This document shows, piece after piece, positions 25,669 through 34,439 of a DNA stretch of 36,869 nt (the stretch's first letter is position 1; each line of letters begins with the position of its first letter). Source of the stretch: a bacterium (GTDB taxonomy: Bacteria > Patescibacteriota > UBA1384 > XYA2-FULL-43-10 > JAKAMI01); assembly GCA_021812945.1 (NCBI GenBank), contig JAKAMI010000008.1:1-36869 (forward strand). The letters are read 5' to 3'. The translations under genes were made by a program, and so were the position numbers. The notes under the pieces are model-generated. The model was not told where the DNA came from and made no database searches. It worked only from the letters and a program-made list of their open reading frames with translations.

Positions 25669-26659
25669 AGTGTTGGCATTTGGGGCAAAAGTGGGTACTA
25701 CGGCCGCCGAGGATAATTCGCGAGACGACTCCGCCACAGTCGTTCGGACACGGTCGGCCGGTCTTTCTATAAACTTTTAGATGTTCATGAGCGCGGCCTT
25801 GCTGGCCGAAAGCATCGACAAAGTTTTCCGCTGAAGATCCTCCGAACTTGATTCCCTGCTCTAAAACTTTGCGAATGCTGTCTATTAGAGTCTGCCACTC
25901 GATTTTTTTGATATCTTTGACTAACCTCATCGGCAAAATCTTGGCATCAAACAAAGCTTCATCGGCATAAATATTACCTATACCTGCAATAATTGTCTGG
26001 TCGAGTAAAAACTGTTTTATCTTGCGGTTCGGAAATCTCTCCGCCGTTTTTTCCAGATATCCGACATCCAATTCCTTCTCAAACGGCTCAACCCCAAGGC
26101 TATCTAAAATATTTAGTACTCTTTTGTCATTCTCACTTGAGACGTGCGAATCTACCCGATTATCAGTGGATTCCCGTCGGAGTTTGTCTCGAATCTGGAT
26201 TCCTGCTTTCACAGGAATGACAGATAGGGGTCGGAATAGAGTCAAAGGAATTGTTTTGATATAACCAAAGCGGCGAATGTCGTTAAAATAAAGCACGCCC
26301 CCGTCGTCAAAATAAAATATGGCTCTGGTGTGTTTGTTGGGCAGTTTTTCAAGCCAAGTTTTGTCCGGGTGACCGCCGCCTTGTCGATTCCGCAGACAAA
26401 AGTCCGACCCGCCGCATCTTTCCTCCCAAATCAACTGACCGGTCATCTTTAGATGGAAGATTAGCGCCTTGCCATTATCGAGCGTAATAATAATGTTCTT
26501 GGCTCGACGACTTATTTCTACTATCCTAGCCTTAATGATATCGTCCTCAGATATCTGCACCACCTTCTTATCACGATCCTCAAACCTCAAAACCCGACGA
26601 CCCACCAGCTTCGTCCTCAACCCTCGTACTATTGTTTCAACTTCCGGAAGCTCTGGCAT
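25667..26659 (-). CDS. mutM: Formamidopyrimidine-DNA glycosylase with in-frame palindromic insertion
   Basis: MPELPEVETIVRGL; helix-two-turn-helix; C-terminal zinc finger CPNDCGG…THFCPKCQH. Confidence 0.95.
   Translation of the reverse strand: MPELPEVETIVRGLRTKLVGRRVLRFEDRDKKVVQISEDDIIKARIVEISRRAKNIIITLDNGKALIFHLKMTGQLIWEERCGGSDFCLRNRQGGGHPDKTWLEKLPNKHTRAIFYFDDGGVLYFNDIRRFGYIKTIPLTLFRPLSVIPVKAGIQIRDKLRRESTDNRVDSHVSSENDKRVLNILDSLGVEPFEKELDVGYLEKTAERFPNRKIKQFLLDQTIIAGIGNIYADEALFDAKILPMRLVKDIKKIEWQTLIDSIRKVLEQGIKFGGSSAENFVDAFGQQGRAHEHLKVYRKTGRPCPNDCGGVVSRIILGGRSTHFCPKCQH
26126..26221. repeat. 96-bp palindromic element M3 inside mutM
   Basis: GTCATTCTCACTTGAGACGTGCGAATCTACCCGATT…AGGAATGAC; 96=3x32; related to M1/M2. 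Confidence 0.82.
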
Positions 26660-26713
26660 ATTATAGAATATTGAATGTAGAACGTAGAATATAGAATATG
26701 GAATATGGAATAA

Positions 26714-27307
26714 TTAGAAATTGTACTGGCCGATTCTCAGACCATCAACATGATAGATTGTCGCGTTGGGATGACGTTGATGGACTCCCTCAACAATTTT
26801 TAACTTGTCCTCAAATAATACAAAACTCTCGTTTTGACTGATATATTTTTGTAAAGTTTCCACTTTGTCTGTTGAGATATAAAGGATCTTGTCAAAATCT
26901 TTTTCTATACCGCAAGCGGTTAATTTCTCGTGCTGAAAATTCGGGTCTCCGTATGAATATATGATATATTCATACTTTTCTCTCGGGAAATTTTTGACGA
27001 TCCATTGGTAAATTTCGGGTTTGAAGTATTTATTTGCAGATTTCATCATTTCTTTGCGTCTTTTTGCCAAACCCTCCGTATTGTAGCCTTTTCTTTGGAG
27101 TAGCTCGATCATAGCCGCTGGCGTAAAAACCGTACCCTTGTGTGATCCCAACTCGCTATTTAATAATTCGCCAAATTCTTCCCTAGATAATAAACCGGTG
27201 TTACCCGGAATTTCATTGAACAACAAATAATTTTGAGCTTTTAAGGATTTTGTATCAAAAAGTGTGTCGTCTAGGTCGATAAAAACTTTGGTTTTTTGTT
27301 CTGGCAT
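26714..27307 (-). CDS. HAD-superfamily hydrolase-like protein
   Basis: VFIDLDDTLFDTK; YIIYSYGD; FEDK. Confidence 0.75.
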   Translation of the reverse strand: MPEQKTKVFIDLDDTLFDTKSLKAQNYLLFNEIPGNTGLLSREEFGELLNSELGSHKGTVFTPAAMIELLQRKGYNTEGLAKRRKEMMKSANKYFKPEIYQWIVKNFPREKYEYIIYSYGDPNFQHEKLTACGIEKDFDKILYISTDKVETLQKYISQNESFVLFEDKLKIVEGVHQRHPNATIYHVDGLRIGQYNF

Positions 27308-27550
27308 GATGATTAATCATTAGCTTACCCGACCCACCTCGCGGGAGTCAGGGCCACCCCCGAGGTGATTATTAAATCCCGACATTGACATTATAGCAAA
27401 TATTTGTTAGCTTTAAATTGCCTAGATCATCGGGGTAACAAACCCTAAATCCTAAAACCTAAACTCTAAAATATTTTGAATTTTGTATTTTATTTTGGAA
27501 TTTATTTAGGATTTAGAATTTAGAGTTTTGAATTTGAAAACGGAGCGACT

Positions 27551-27898
27551 ATGAAGGAGCTGGAAAACGAAGGATACTGGAGAAGATTAATAAATCAGGG
27601 ACTGATAAAGTTCTTTCTTTTAAAAGTTTTGTATAAAGACAAAGAGTCCTACGGTTACAAAATTGTTCAACGGATTGAAGAAGTTTCAGACAGCTTTTGC
27701 CGTCCGACCGAATCCACCATTTACCCGGCGCTGGACGAGCTAAAAGCCGGCGGCTATGTTCAAACTCGTTGGTTATCCGCCGGAAAGAGAAAACGAAAGA
27801 TCTACATCCTTACCCCCACCGGACGCGACGCCTACCGGACCGCAGTCAAAACTTACGGCACTATATTACCGATATTACGAGAGAATACGATACTCTAA
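27551..27898 (+). CDS. PadR-family transcriptional regulator
   Basis: ESYGYKIVQRI…STIYPALDELKAGGYVQTRW…GKRKRKIYILTPTGRDAY. Confidence 0.88.
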   Translation: MKELENEGYWRRLINQGLIKFFLLKVLYKDKESYGYKIVQRIEEVSDSFCRPTESTIYPALDELKAGGYVQTRWLSAGKRKRKIYILTPTGRDAYRTAVKTYGTILPILRENTIL

Positions 27899-27975
27899 CC
27901 CGCGGAACAAGCAATAACAGTCTTTAAAAGCATTTGCAAAGACTACCGTTTGGAACTGGTCGATAGTGCGGACCA

Positions 27976-28004
27976 TTGCATTAGTAAAATGAAATTGTTA
28001 CAAT
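27976..28004 (+). promoter_or_regulatory. Sigma70-type promoter TTGCAT-N17-TACAAT
   Basis: -35 at 27976-27981, -10 at 27999-28004. Confidence 0.7.
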
Positions 28005-28040
28005 ATCAAGGCTTTAACAATTAATTTATCGGAGGCTATT

Positions 28041-28082
28041 ATGGGTCCATGCGATTCCTGTGGCGGTGGTAAGTGCTGCTAG
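28041..28082 (+). CDS. 13-aa Cys-rich micropeptide MGPCDSCGGGKCC
   Basis: SD GGAGG at 28031-28035; ATG…TAG; promoter upstream and terminator downstream. Confidence 0.7.
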   Translation: MGPCDSCGGGKCC

Positions 28083-28100
28083 TTGAGCAGCCGCACACCA

Positions 28101-28139
28101 AAAATCTCCCGCTTCGTCAAACAAGTCGGGAGATTTTTA
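28101..28139 (+). terminator. Rho-independent terminator of micropeptide unit
   Basis: AAAATCTCCCG…CGGGAGATTTTT. Confidence 0.85.
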
Positions 28140-28412
28140 TTTCTTGGTCGATCCGGCCATTAGCATGAGAAACCCGAGAATGCCGATGAGAGCAAGAGTG
28201 GCGCCGATGATGCCGATAATAACCCAAAAGAAAGTTAGCCCGCCTTCCGACATATAGATGCTTTGGTCGGCGCTGACGCTCTGGCTAAAGAAAAAAATAG
28301 TTAGAAAAACAAAGCCGACTAAGGTACAGATCACCCAAGGATTTTTCAGAAATGAGAGGATACTTTTCACTTCATACCCCACTTTTTTACCGATCCGTGC
28401 TGGCAACCGCAA
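28137..28412 (-). CDS. Small two-TM membrane protein, tandem paralog 1
   Basis: SVSADQSIYMSEGGLTFFWVIIGIIGATLALIGILGFLMLMAGS; true start may be an internal GTG. Confidence 0.7.
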   Translation of the reverse strand: MRLPARIGKKVGYEVKSILSFLKNPWVICTLVGFVFLTIFFFSQSVSADQSIYMSEGGLTFFWVIIGIIGATLALIGILGFLMLMAGSTKK

Positions 28413-28614
28413 AAAGGAAACCCAAGAGGCCTATCAGAACCACCACAACGCCTATAACCGTAAAAACAATCCACAAAAAGGCGATGCCGTTTCCCTGGGC
28501 CACGGCTTGGTCGGCGCTGACCCTGTTTCCGAAAATACCCACCAGCGCGACCAAAAAACCGGCAAACATAGCCAAAAAACTAAAGTTGACGATTTTTTTT
28601 CTTTTCATCTTCAT
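28387..28614 (-). CDS. Small two-TM membrane protein, tandem paralog 2
   Basis: RVSADQAVAQGNGIAFLWIVFTVIGVVVVLIGLLGFLFAVAS. Confidence 0.72.
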   Translation of the reverse strand: MKMKRKKIVNFSFLAMFAGFLVALVGIFGNRVSADQAVAQGNGIAFLWIVFTVIGVVVVLIGLLGFLFAVASTDR

Positions 28615-28662
28615 CCCTTCAAATAGATCTTACCACCGTCAAAATAAAAAATAAAGTTATTT

Positions 28663-28782
<120 letters not shown>

Positions 28783-29327
28783 AAACAACTTTATTTACAT
28801 TTGACCATGCATCGAAAAGATGCACGGTACAAACGAAAATAAAGCCCTCAAAAGCCTGGGTGTTAGACAGACTCACGGGTTGAGCCGAAGATCCGGCGAA
28901 GCAGATTATTCCGGATTAAGCAAATCTTCACACTGACTCATTAAAGAATTAGTAGGATTTGTTTATGGATTTTTCCACAAAGCGGTATCTAGTGGAGCTT
29001 ACAAAAGCTCCAAGGCTCGAAAATAATACGGCAAAGCCGTTAATTACTAGTCAAGAATTATTAAGTTATATGATCAATTAGTACCTCACGACTTAATCCC
29101 TTACAGGACTTACATCTAAGGCCTATCAAACCAGTGGTCTACTGGTGATCTATGAAATCTAATCTTGGAGCCGGCTTCGCGCTTATATGCTTTCAGCGCT
29201 TATCCGAACCGAACATAGCTACTCTGCAGTGCCACAGGTGTGACAACAGATACACCAGAGGTTCGTCCAGGTAGGTCCTCTCGTACTATACCCAGACCTC
29301 CTCAAATTTCCACGCCCACAGCAGATT

Positions 29328-29371
<44 letters not shown>

Positions 29372-29478
29372 CTTTTAATTGGCGAACAGCCAAACCCTTG
29401 GAACGTACTTCCGCTCCAGGATAGGACGAGCCGACATCGAGGTGCCAAACCGCCGCGTCGATGTGGACTCTTGGCGGC

Positions 29479-29513
<35 letters not shown>

Positions 29514-29665
29514 ATGAGCGATCCGCCTATCACTAGGACGGACCGGATCATTAAGTCCTGGTTTCCCATCTGTTCGACTTGTAGGTCTCACAGTTAAGCG
29601 CACTTCTGCCTTTATACTTTCACTCCGATTTCCATCCGGAGTAAGTGCACCTTTGAACGCCTCCG

Positions 29666-30319
29666 TTACAATTTAGGCAATAATGTTAATCCAATTTTCC
29701 CTAACTTATAGTAGAATTCAGGTAATAAGTAAGGAATTATTATTTTAGCGAATCTAATTGCCGAATCTCCGGTCAATAGAAGCTGATTTCCTTCCGATTG
29801 CTTCCTTATTTGAGATTCTATTTCCCAATTTTTCATCAATGTATCTCTTAGTCGATTAATATCAGTATTAGAGAAGCATTGCGTGTTGAGAATTATGGCC
29901 TTATGTTCTTTCGATTTGATTGAACCATCATCCATAAACCAGACTGCTAAACTTTGTGGTCCGAGCAATTTATAAATCATTTTCGGTATTACTTTCTTCC
30001 TCTCACTGTAAAACTGTTGTGCGTAGAAACGAAAACAGGCATGGCTTACCGTATTGAACCAAATGTTCGTTGACGATTTACTATTGACCATTTTTTGTTT
30101 CTCTTGCGGGGAGGTCAGTACCCATTTATTGAATTGCTCGTAAAGCCAATTTGTGTATTTTGCTTGTACGGTTGAATGCTCAACTTTTAATCTATAAGTT
30201 CTACCGTTATTCTGAGTTTCTAGATGTCCATCGCCCAACATAAGACCAACGAGAATTTCTCGCTGATTCTGAGTCAGTTTCAACTCTTTTTTATGCTGTT
30301 CGATTTCTGTGTTGTACAC
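29666..30319 (-). CDS. LAGLIDADG homing endonuclease within group I intron
   Basis: ILVGLMLGDGHLE and SLAVWFMDDGSIK motifs. Confidence 0.92.
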   Translation of the reverse strand: MYNTEIEQHKKELKLTQNQREILVGLMLGDGHLETQNNGRTYRLKVEHSTVQAKYTNWLYEQFNKWVLTSPQEKQKMVNSKSSTNIWFNTVSHACFRFYAQQFYSERKKVIPKMIYKLLGPQSLAVWFMDDGSIKSKEHKAIILNTQCFSNTDINRLRDTLMKNWEIESQIRKQSEGNQLLLTGDSAIRFAKIIIPYLLPEFYYKLGKIGLTLLPKL

Positions 30320-30597
30320 TACAAAACACTCTTTTTGGATTCTTCGAAAACTTTGAAGATCTGCATGTCGCCATGCAGTTCAGACTATATCATCCCCGAT
30401 GTAAGATCGAGGCTTGGCGTGTAGTCGTTGAGGGGTCCCGCTTCGCGAATGCTTCGCGGGACTTCCCTGCTGATTGTCCGCAGGTATAGATTTTCACTAA
30501 TTAGTACTATACCATACTCGGAGGTTCCAGCATATAGCCAAGACGCCCCACGAGATACCGCTCCCGATAAAATATCAGGAAGTAACGAAGTTTGGTA
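29669..30597 (-). mobile_element. Group I intron in domain V (E. coli ~2250-2270 region) carrying LAGLIDADG ORF; 5' boundary ±15 nt
   Basis: Core GACAATCAGCAGGGAAG, GATGATATAGTCTGAACTGCATGGCGACATGCAG; 3' exon TAACGGAGGC preceded by G. Confidence 0.88.
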
Positions 30598-30648
30598 TCT
30601 CCTTAAGGCAACCGCCCCAGTTAAACTACCCGCCAGACACGGTCCCCC

Positions 30649-30817
30649 CACGCCTTTGTTCACAAAGGCGTGAGAATTTTCAATTTTCAAGTGTCAAGTT
30701 TCAAATAATTATCAATTGTTTAATTTCCAATGTTTGAAGATTGAAAATTGGTTACTGAATATTAATTGATCGTTGATATTTGATTATTGATCATTCCCGA
30801 TGCTCATTTATGAGCAA
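30649..30817 (-). repeat. 23S insertion H (class 1 heptad-repeat hairpin, helix ~79)
   Basis: Between CTAACCCCC… and GGGGACCGTGTCTGGCGGG; flanked by small hairpins. Confidence 0.85.
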
Positions 30818-31058
30818 GGGTGTGGGGGTTAGAACCATTCGACTACAAAGGTGGTATTTCACTGTTGTCTCCACCCCGACCGGAGCCGGAGCTTCAAAGA
30901 CTCCCACTTATGCTACGTATGTAGAAAAATAATTCAATGCCAAGCTGTAGTAAAGCTCCACGGGGTCTTTCCGTCTTGCTGCGGGTAACCGGCATCTTTA
31001 CCGGTATTGTAATTTCACCGGACTCCTCGTTGAGACAGTGCTCAAGACCGTTATGCCA

Positions 31059-31100
<42 letters not shown>

Positions 31101-31111
31101 ATAGGACCGTT

Positions 31112-31428
31112 CAGATTGTTACTTCATAACAAAATTTCTAAATCCAAATTTCTAATTTCTAATCAATTCAAAATGATCAAATTTCAAAACTCTTAAAAAA
31201 TTGTTATGGGCCAAACATTTCTGCTTGACTCTGTATGTCACCATACAGTTCAGACTATATCATCTCCAATCGCTGGAGTTTGGCGTATAGTCGTTGGGGA
31301 TTCTCTAATTATTAGTCAGAGTCTTTCCTGCTGATTGTCTCCACAGCCCAACCGGTTGCCCGTTGGGATTCTAGAGATGTTCCAGCATATGGCCAAATTT
31401 ATTAACGTAACTACAATGGTCCATTTTA
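31112..31428 (-). mobile_element. ORF-less group I intron, 317 nt, after E. coli U1917
   Basis: P1 CGUAACUAU/GUAGUUACG with U·G at splice site; terminal G before AACGGTCC; core matches the other intron. Confidence 0.88.
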
Positions 31429-31474
31429 TAGTTACGGCCGCCATTCACTAGGGCTTAGCCAAACCCCTTCTGCG

Positions 31475-31613
31475 CATCTCGCTCCGCTCGCCAGCAAGTC
31501 GAAAGTTTGTAAAGTAATAAAGTTTATAAAGTCTAATGATTTTTCATCTAACTTTATAACTTTAAGAACTTTTAACTTTATAAACTTGTGTGTCGAACAA
31601 AGTGAGACGCACA
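31475..31613 (-). repeat. 23S insertion F (class 2 hairpin, helix 68)
   Basis: …tctcgctccgctcgccagcaagtcgaaagtttgtaaagtaa…aaacttgtgtgtcgaacaaagtgagacgc. Confidence 0.85.
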
Positions 31614-31740
31614 GTCAAGGCCCGGTTTAACCTTCTAGCATTGGGCAGGCATCAGTCCCTATACATCAGCTTTCGCTTTAGCAGAGACCTAAGTTTTTGC
31701 TAAACAGTCGCTTGAGCTCTTTTGTTGTAACCCCGCTTAT

Positions 31741-31920
31741 GCTCTGCACAAAAGAATCAAAGATTAACTTTCAAGTCTCAAGTATCAAGTTTCAATTAAG
31801 TGTCAAATTTCAACTTTCAATTGGCAAATTGATTATTGATAATTGAATATTAATTGATCATAGGACATTGATAATTGACCATTATTTTGATCATTCTGTG
31901 CAAAGCACAGCCAGGGCAGT
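31741..31920 (-). repeat. 23S insertion E (class 1, helix 63 region)
   Basis: Heptads CTTGANA; terminal ctgtgcaaagcacag. Confidence 0.85.
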
Positions 31921-32384
31921 CCTTATTGCTAACTTACGGACGCTGTTTTGCCGAGTTCCTTAACGAGGATTCTTCCGATCATCTTAGGCTACTCGCCTCA
32001 CCCACCTGCGTCGGTTATCGGTACGGTCGCTAACAATCACGCGTTTAAGACTTTTCTTGTCAGATTCGCCACCCTACCTTTCAACCATAAGATTGATAGA
32101 GCTTAAAATCCGCGTCATCTAAAAACAAATTGCCAGCGGTGCTGGAATATTAACCAGCTGTCCATCATCTACGCTGCCATTACAACAGCCTCGACTAAGG
32201 CCCGACTAACCCTGGGACGATTACCGTTGCCCAGGAAACCTTGGGTTTATGATGGGCCGATTTCTCATCGGCCTAATTCGTTACTTATGCCAACATTCTC
32301 ACTTCTTGACGCTCCACCAACCCTTACAGGTCAGCTTCACCGCCTCAAGAACGCTCCTCTACCACGCCACGCTCCGCGCTTCAA

Positions 32385-32464
32385 CTACTAATGTACTAAT
32401 CAATCTAATATACGAATCTGCGGCAGCAATTATTCGTACTTTCGATAAATTCGTACATTAGTAG
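32385..32464 (-). repeat. 23S insertion D (class 3, helix 45)
   Basis: Inverted repeat CTACTAATGTAC…GTACATTAGTAG. Confidence 0.82.
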
Positions 32465-33119
32465 GAAAAGTGCGAAGCACGGCATCCGTATCTTCGGTCG
32501 ATGTCTTGAGCCCCGTTACATTTTCGGCGCAGAATCTCTGTAACCGCGCAAAGCGCGGATTAGACCAGTGAGCTATTACGCACTCTTTAAATGCATGGCT
32601 GCTTCTAAGCCAACATCCTGGTTGTTTAGGAGATTCCACTTCCTTTTCCACTTAGACATCAGTTAGGGACCTTAGATGACGATCAGGGCTGTTTCCCTTT
32701 TGACCATGGAGCTTAGCCCCCACAGTCTGACTCCCTATAAACGGCACCCCAGTATTCGTAGTTTGTCTGAATTCGACAGATTGCTCCGCCAAGATCCAAT
32801 CAGTGCTCTACCCCTGGGACCTATATAGAGGCTATACCTAAATATATTTCGAGGAGAACCAGCTATTTCCGAGTTCGATTGCAATTTCTACGCTACCCAC
32901 AAGTCATCCCGCGACTTTTCAACGTCGCCGGGTTCGGGCCTTCCCCCGATTTTACTCGGGGTTCACCCTGCTCATGGGTTGATCACTCGGTTTCGGGTCT
33001 AGTATGTATGACTAAACGCACTATTAATGCTCGCTTTCACTACGCCTCCGGGTTACACACCCTTAAGCTTGCCATACATAGCTAACTCGTTGGCTCATTC
33101 TACAAAAGGCACGCAGTCA

Positions 33120-33269
33120 CCGCGCTCTGCGCGGAAGTATCAATTTTCAAGTTTCAATTGTCAAGTAATTATCAAGTTTCAATTTTCAATGTTTAGTATT
33201 GATAATTGAAGTATTGAACCTTAATTGATCATTGATATTTGATCATTGAAATCTCTGTGCAAAGCACGG
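33120..33269 (-). repeat. 23S insertion C (class 1, helix 25)
   Basis: ccgcgctctgcgcgg … ctgtgcaaagcacgg around heptad arms. Confidence 0.86.
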
Positions 33270-33334
33270 CTCCTACTCTTTGTAAGCATTATGGTTTCAG
33301 GTACTATTTCACTCCCCTAAAAGGGGTACTTTTA

Positions 33335-33370
<36 letters not shown>

Positions 33371-33555
33371 AAGATGTATTTAGTCTTGGAGTGTGATCAC
33401 CCCAGCTTCCCACCGGATTACACGTGCCCGGTGGTACTCAGGAACACCAACTAGACTTTACTAAGATTTCGAGTAAGGGACTATCACCCTCTTTGGTCGT
33501 CCTTTCCAGGCTCGTTCCTCTATCTTTTCGAATCTATTATATGGGTCCTACAACC

Positions 33556-33698
33556 CCGCGTGTCTCGCTTCACTCGCCACTGCAAGTTAAAAGTTGAAAG
33601 TTGAAAGTTTGTAAAGTAATTATTAATTTGTTCTACTTTATAACTTTATGAACTTAATACTTTATGAACTTGCGTGTCGAACAAAGTGAGACACACGG
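33556..33698 (-). repeat. 23S insertion B (class 2, domain I helix ~16-18)
   Basis: cgcgtgtctc…gagacacacg arms; AU-rich heptad stem. Confidence 0.85.
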
Positions 33699-33795
33699 TT
33701 TGGACTATTTCCCGTTTCGCTCGCCACTACTCAGGGAATCTCGTTGATTTATTTTCCTCCGGGTACTAAGATGTTTCAGTTCCCCGGCTTACCCT

Positions 33796-33944
33796 CCGCG
33801 CACAGCGCGGAATTATCAAAAGTAAGTTTCAAGTATCAAGTTTCATTTTTTCAAGTATTTACTTGATTATTGATTATTGAAGATTAATTGATCATTGAAC
33901 ATTGATAATTGACCATTATTTTGATCATTCCGTGCTATGCACGG
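33796..33944 (-). repeat. 23S insertion A (class 1, helix 9)
   Basis: ccgcgcacagcgcgg … ccgtgctatgcacgg around heptad arms. Confidence 0.86.
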
Positions 33945-34439
33945 ATCACTGTTTTAAACAGTGGGATTTCTCCATTCGGAAATCTTCGGATCAAAGGTTG
34001 TTTGACACCTCCCCGAAGCTTATCGCAGCCTACTACGTCCTTCTTCGGCATCTTGTGCCTAGGCATCCACCATATGCTCTTACGTAACTTAATTTTTTAG
34101 TTGGAGGTCGAGTTCAAATGGTCATCATGATCTAAAAGATCAGAATAACCCTTGATCCCGACGCAACTTCTTGACTAGTAATTAACGGCTTCAATTACAC
34201 AAGTCCGCAGTCCAAGAGTCCAAAAGTCCGAAGATGTTCTAAGGACTAGGGACTAACGACTTAGGATTTGTAATTGCTTCGCAATTACTTATATTCGGAA
34301 GAATATTTTTTGGTGAAATTACACGCAATCCCATATTTCAGGGACTTACATTTAGCGTGTAAAATTTCGTGAACCTTTATTAGGCTGACCTTCTAAAGAT
34401 TCACAATATTTAGTTGTTAAAGTACGATGACATACTTTT

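Noticed and set aside
28795-29033. tRNA gene in the 23S-5S spacer
   Set aside because: Only short hairpins are visible; no T-loop GGTTCRA motif or cloverleaf on either strand.
31741-31920. CRISPR-like impression from regularly spaced short words in the 23S inserts
   Set aside because: Units are about 7 nt, degenerate, with no 23-40-bp repeat/spacer structure and no cas genes; they fold as hairpin arms within 23S helices.
32249-33209. Plus-strand ORFs inside the 23S region (32249-32461, 32879-33085, 33027-33209) and others at 29379, 30428, 33902
   Set aside because: They are antisense to conserved 23S rRNA sequence, with no SD or family; rRNA explains the sequence.
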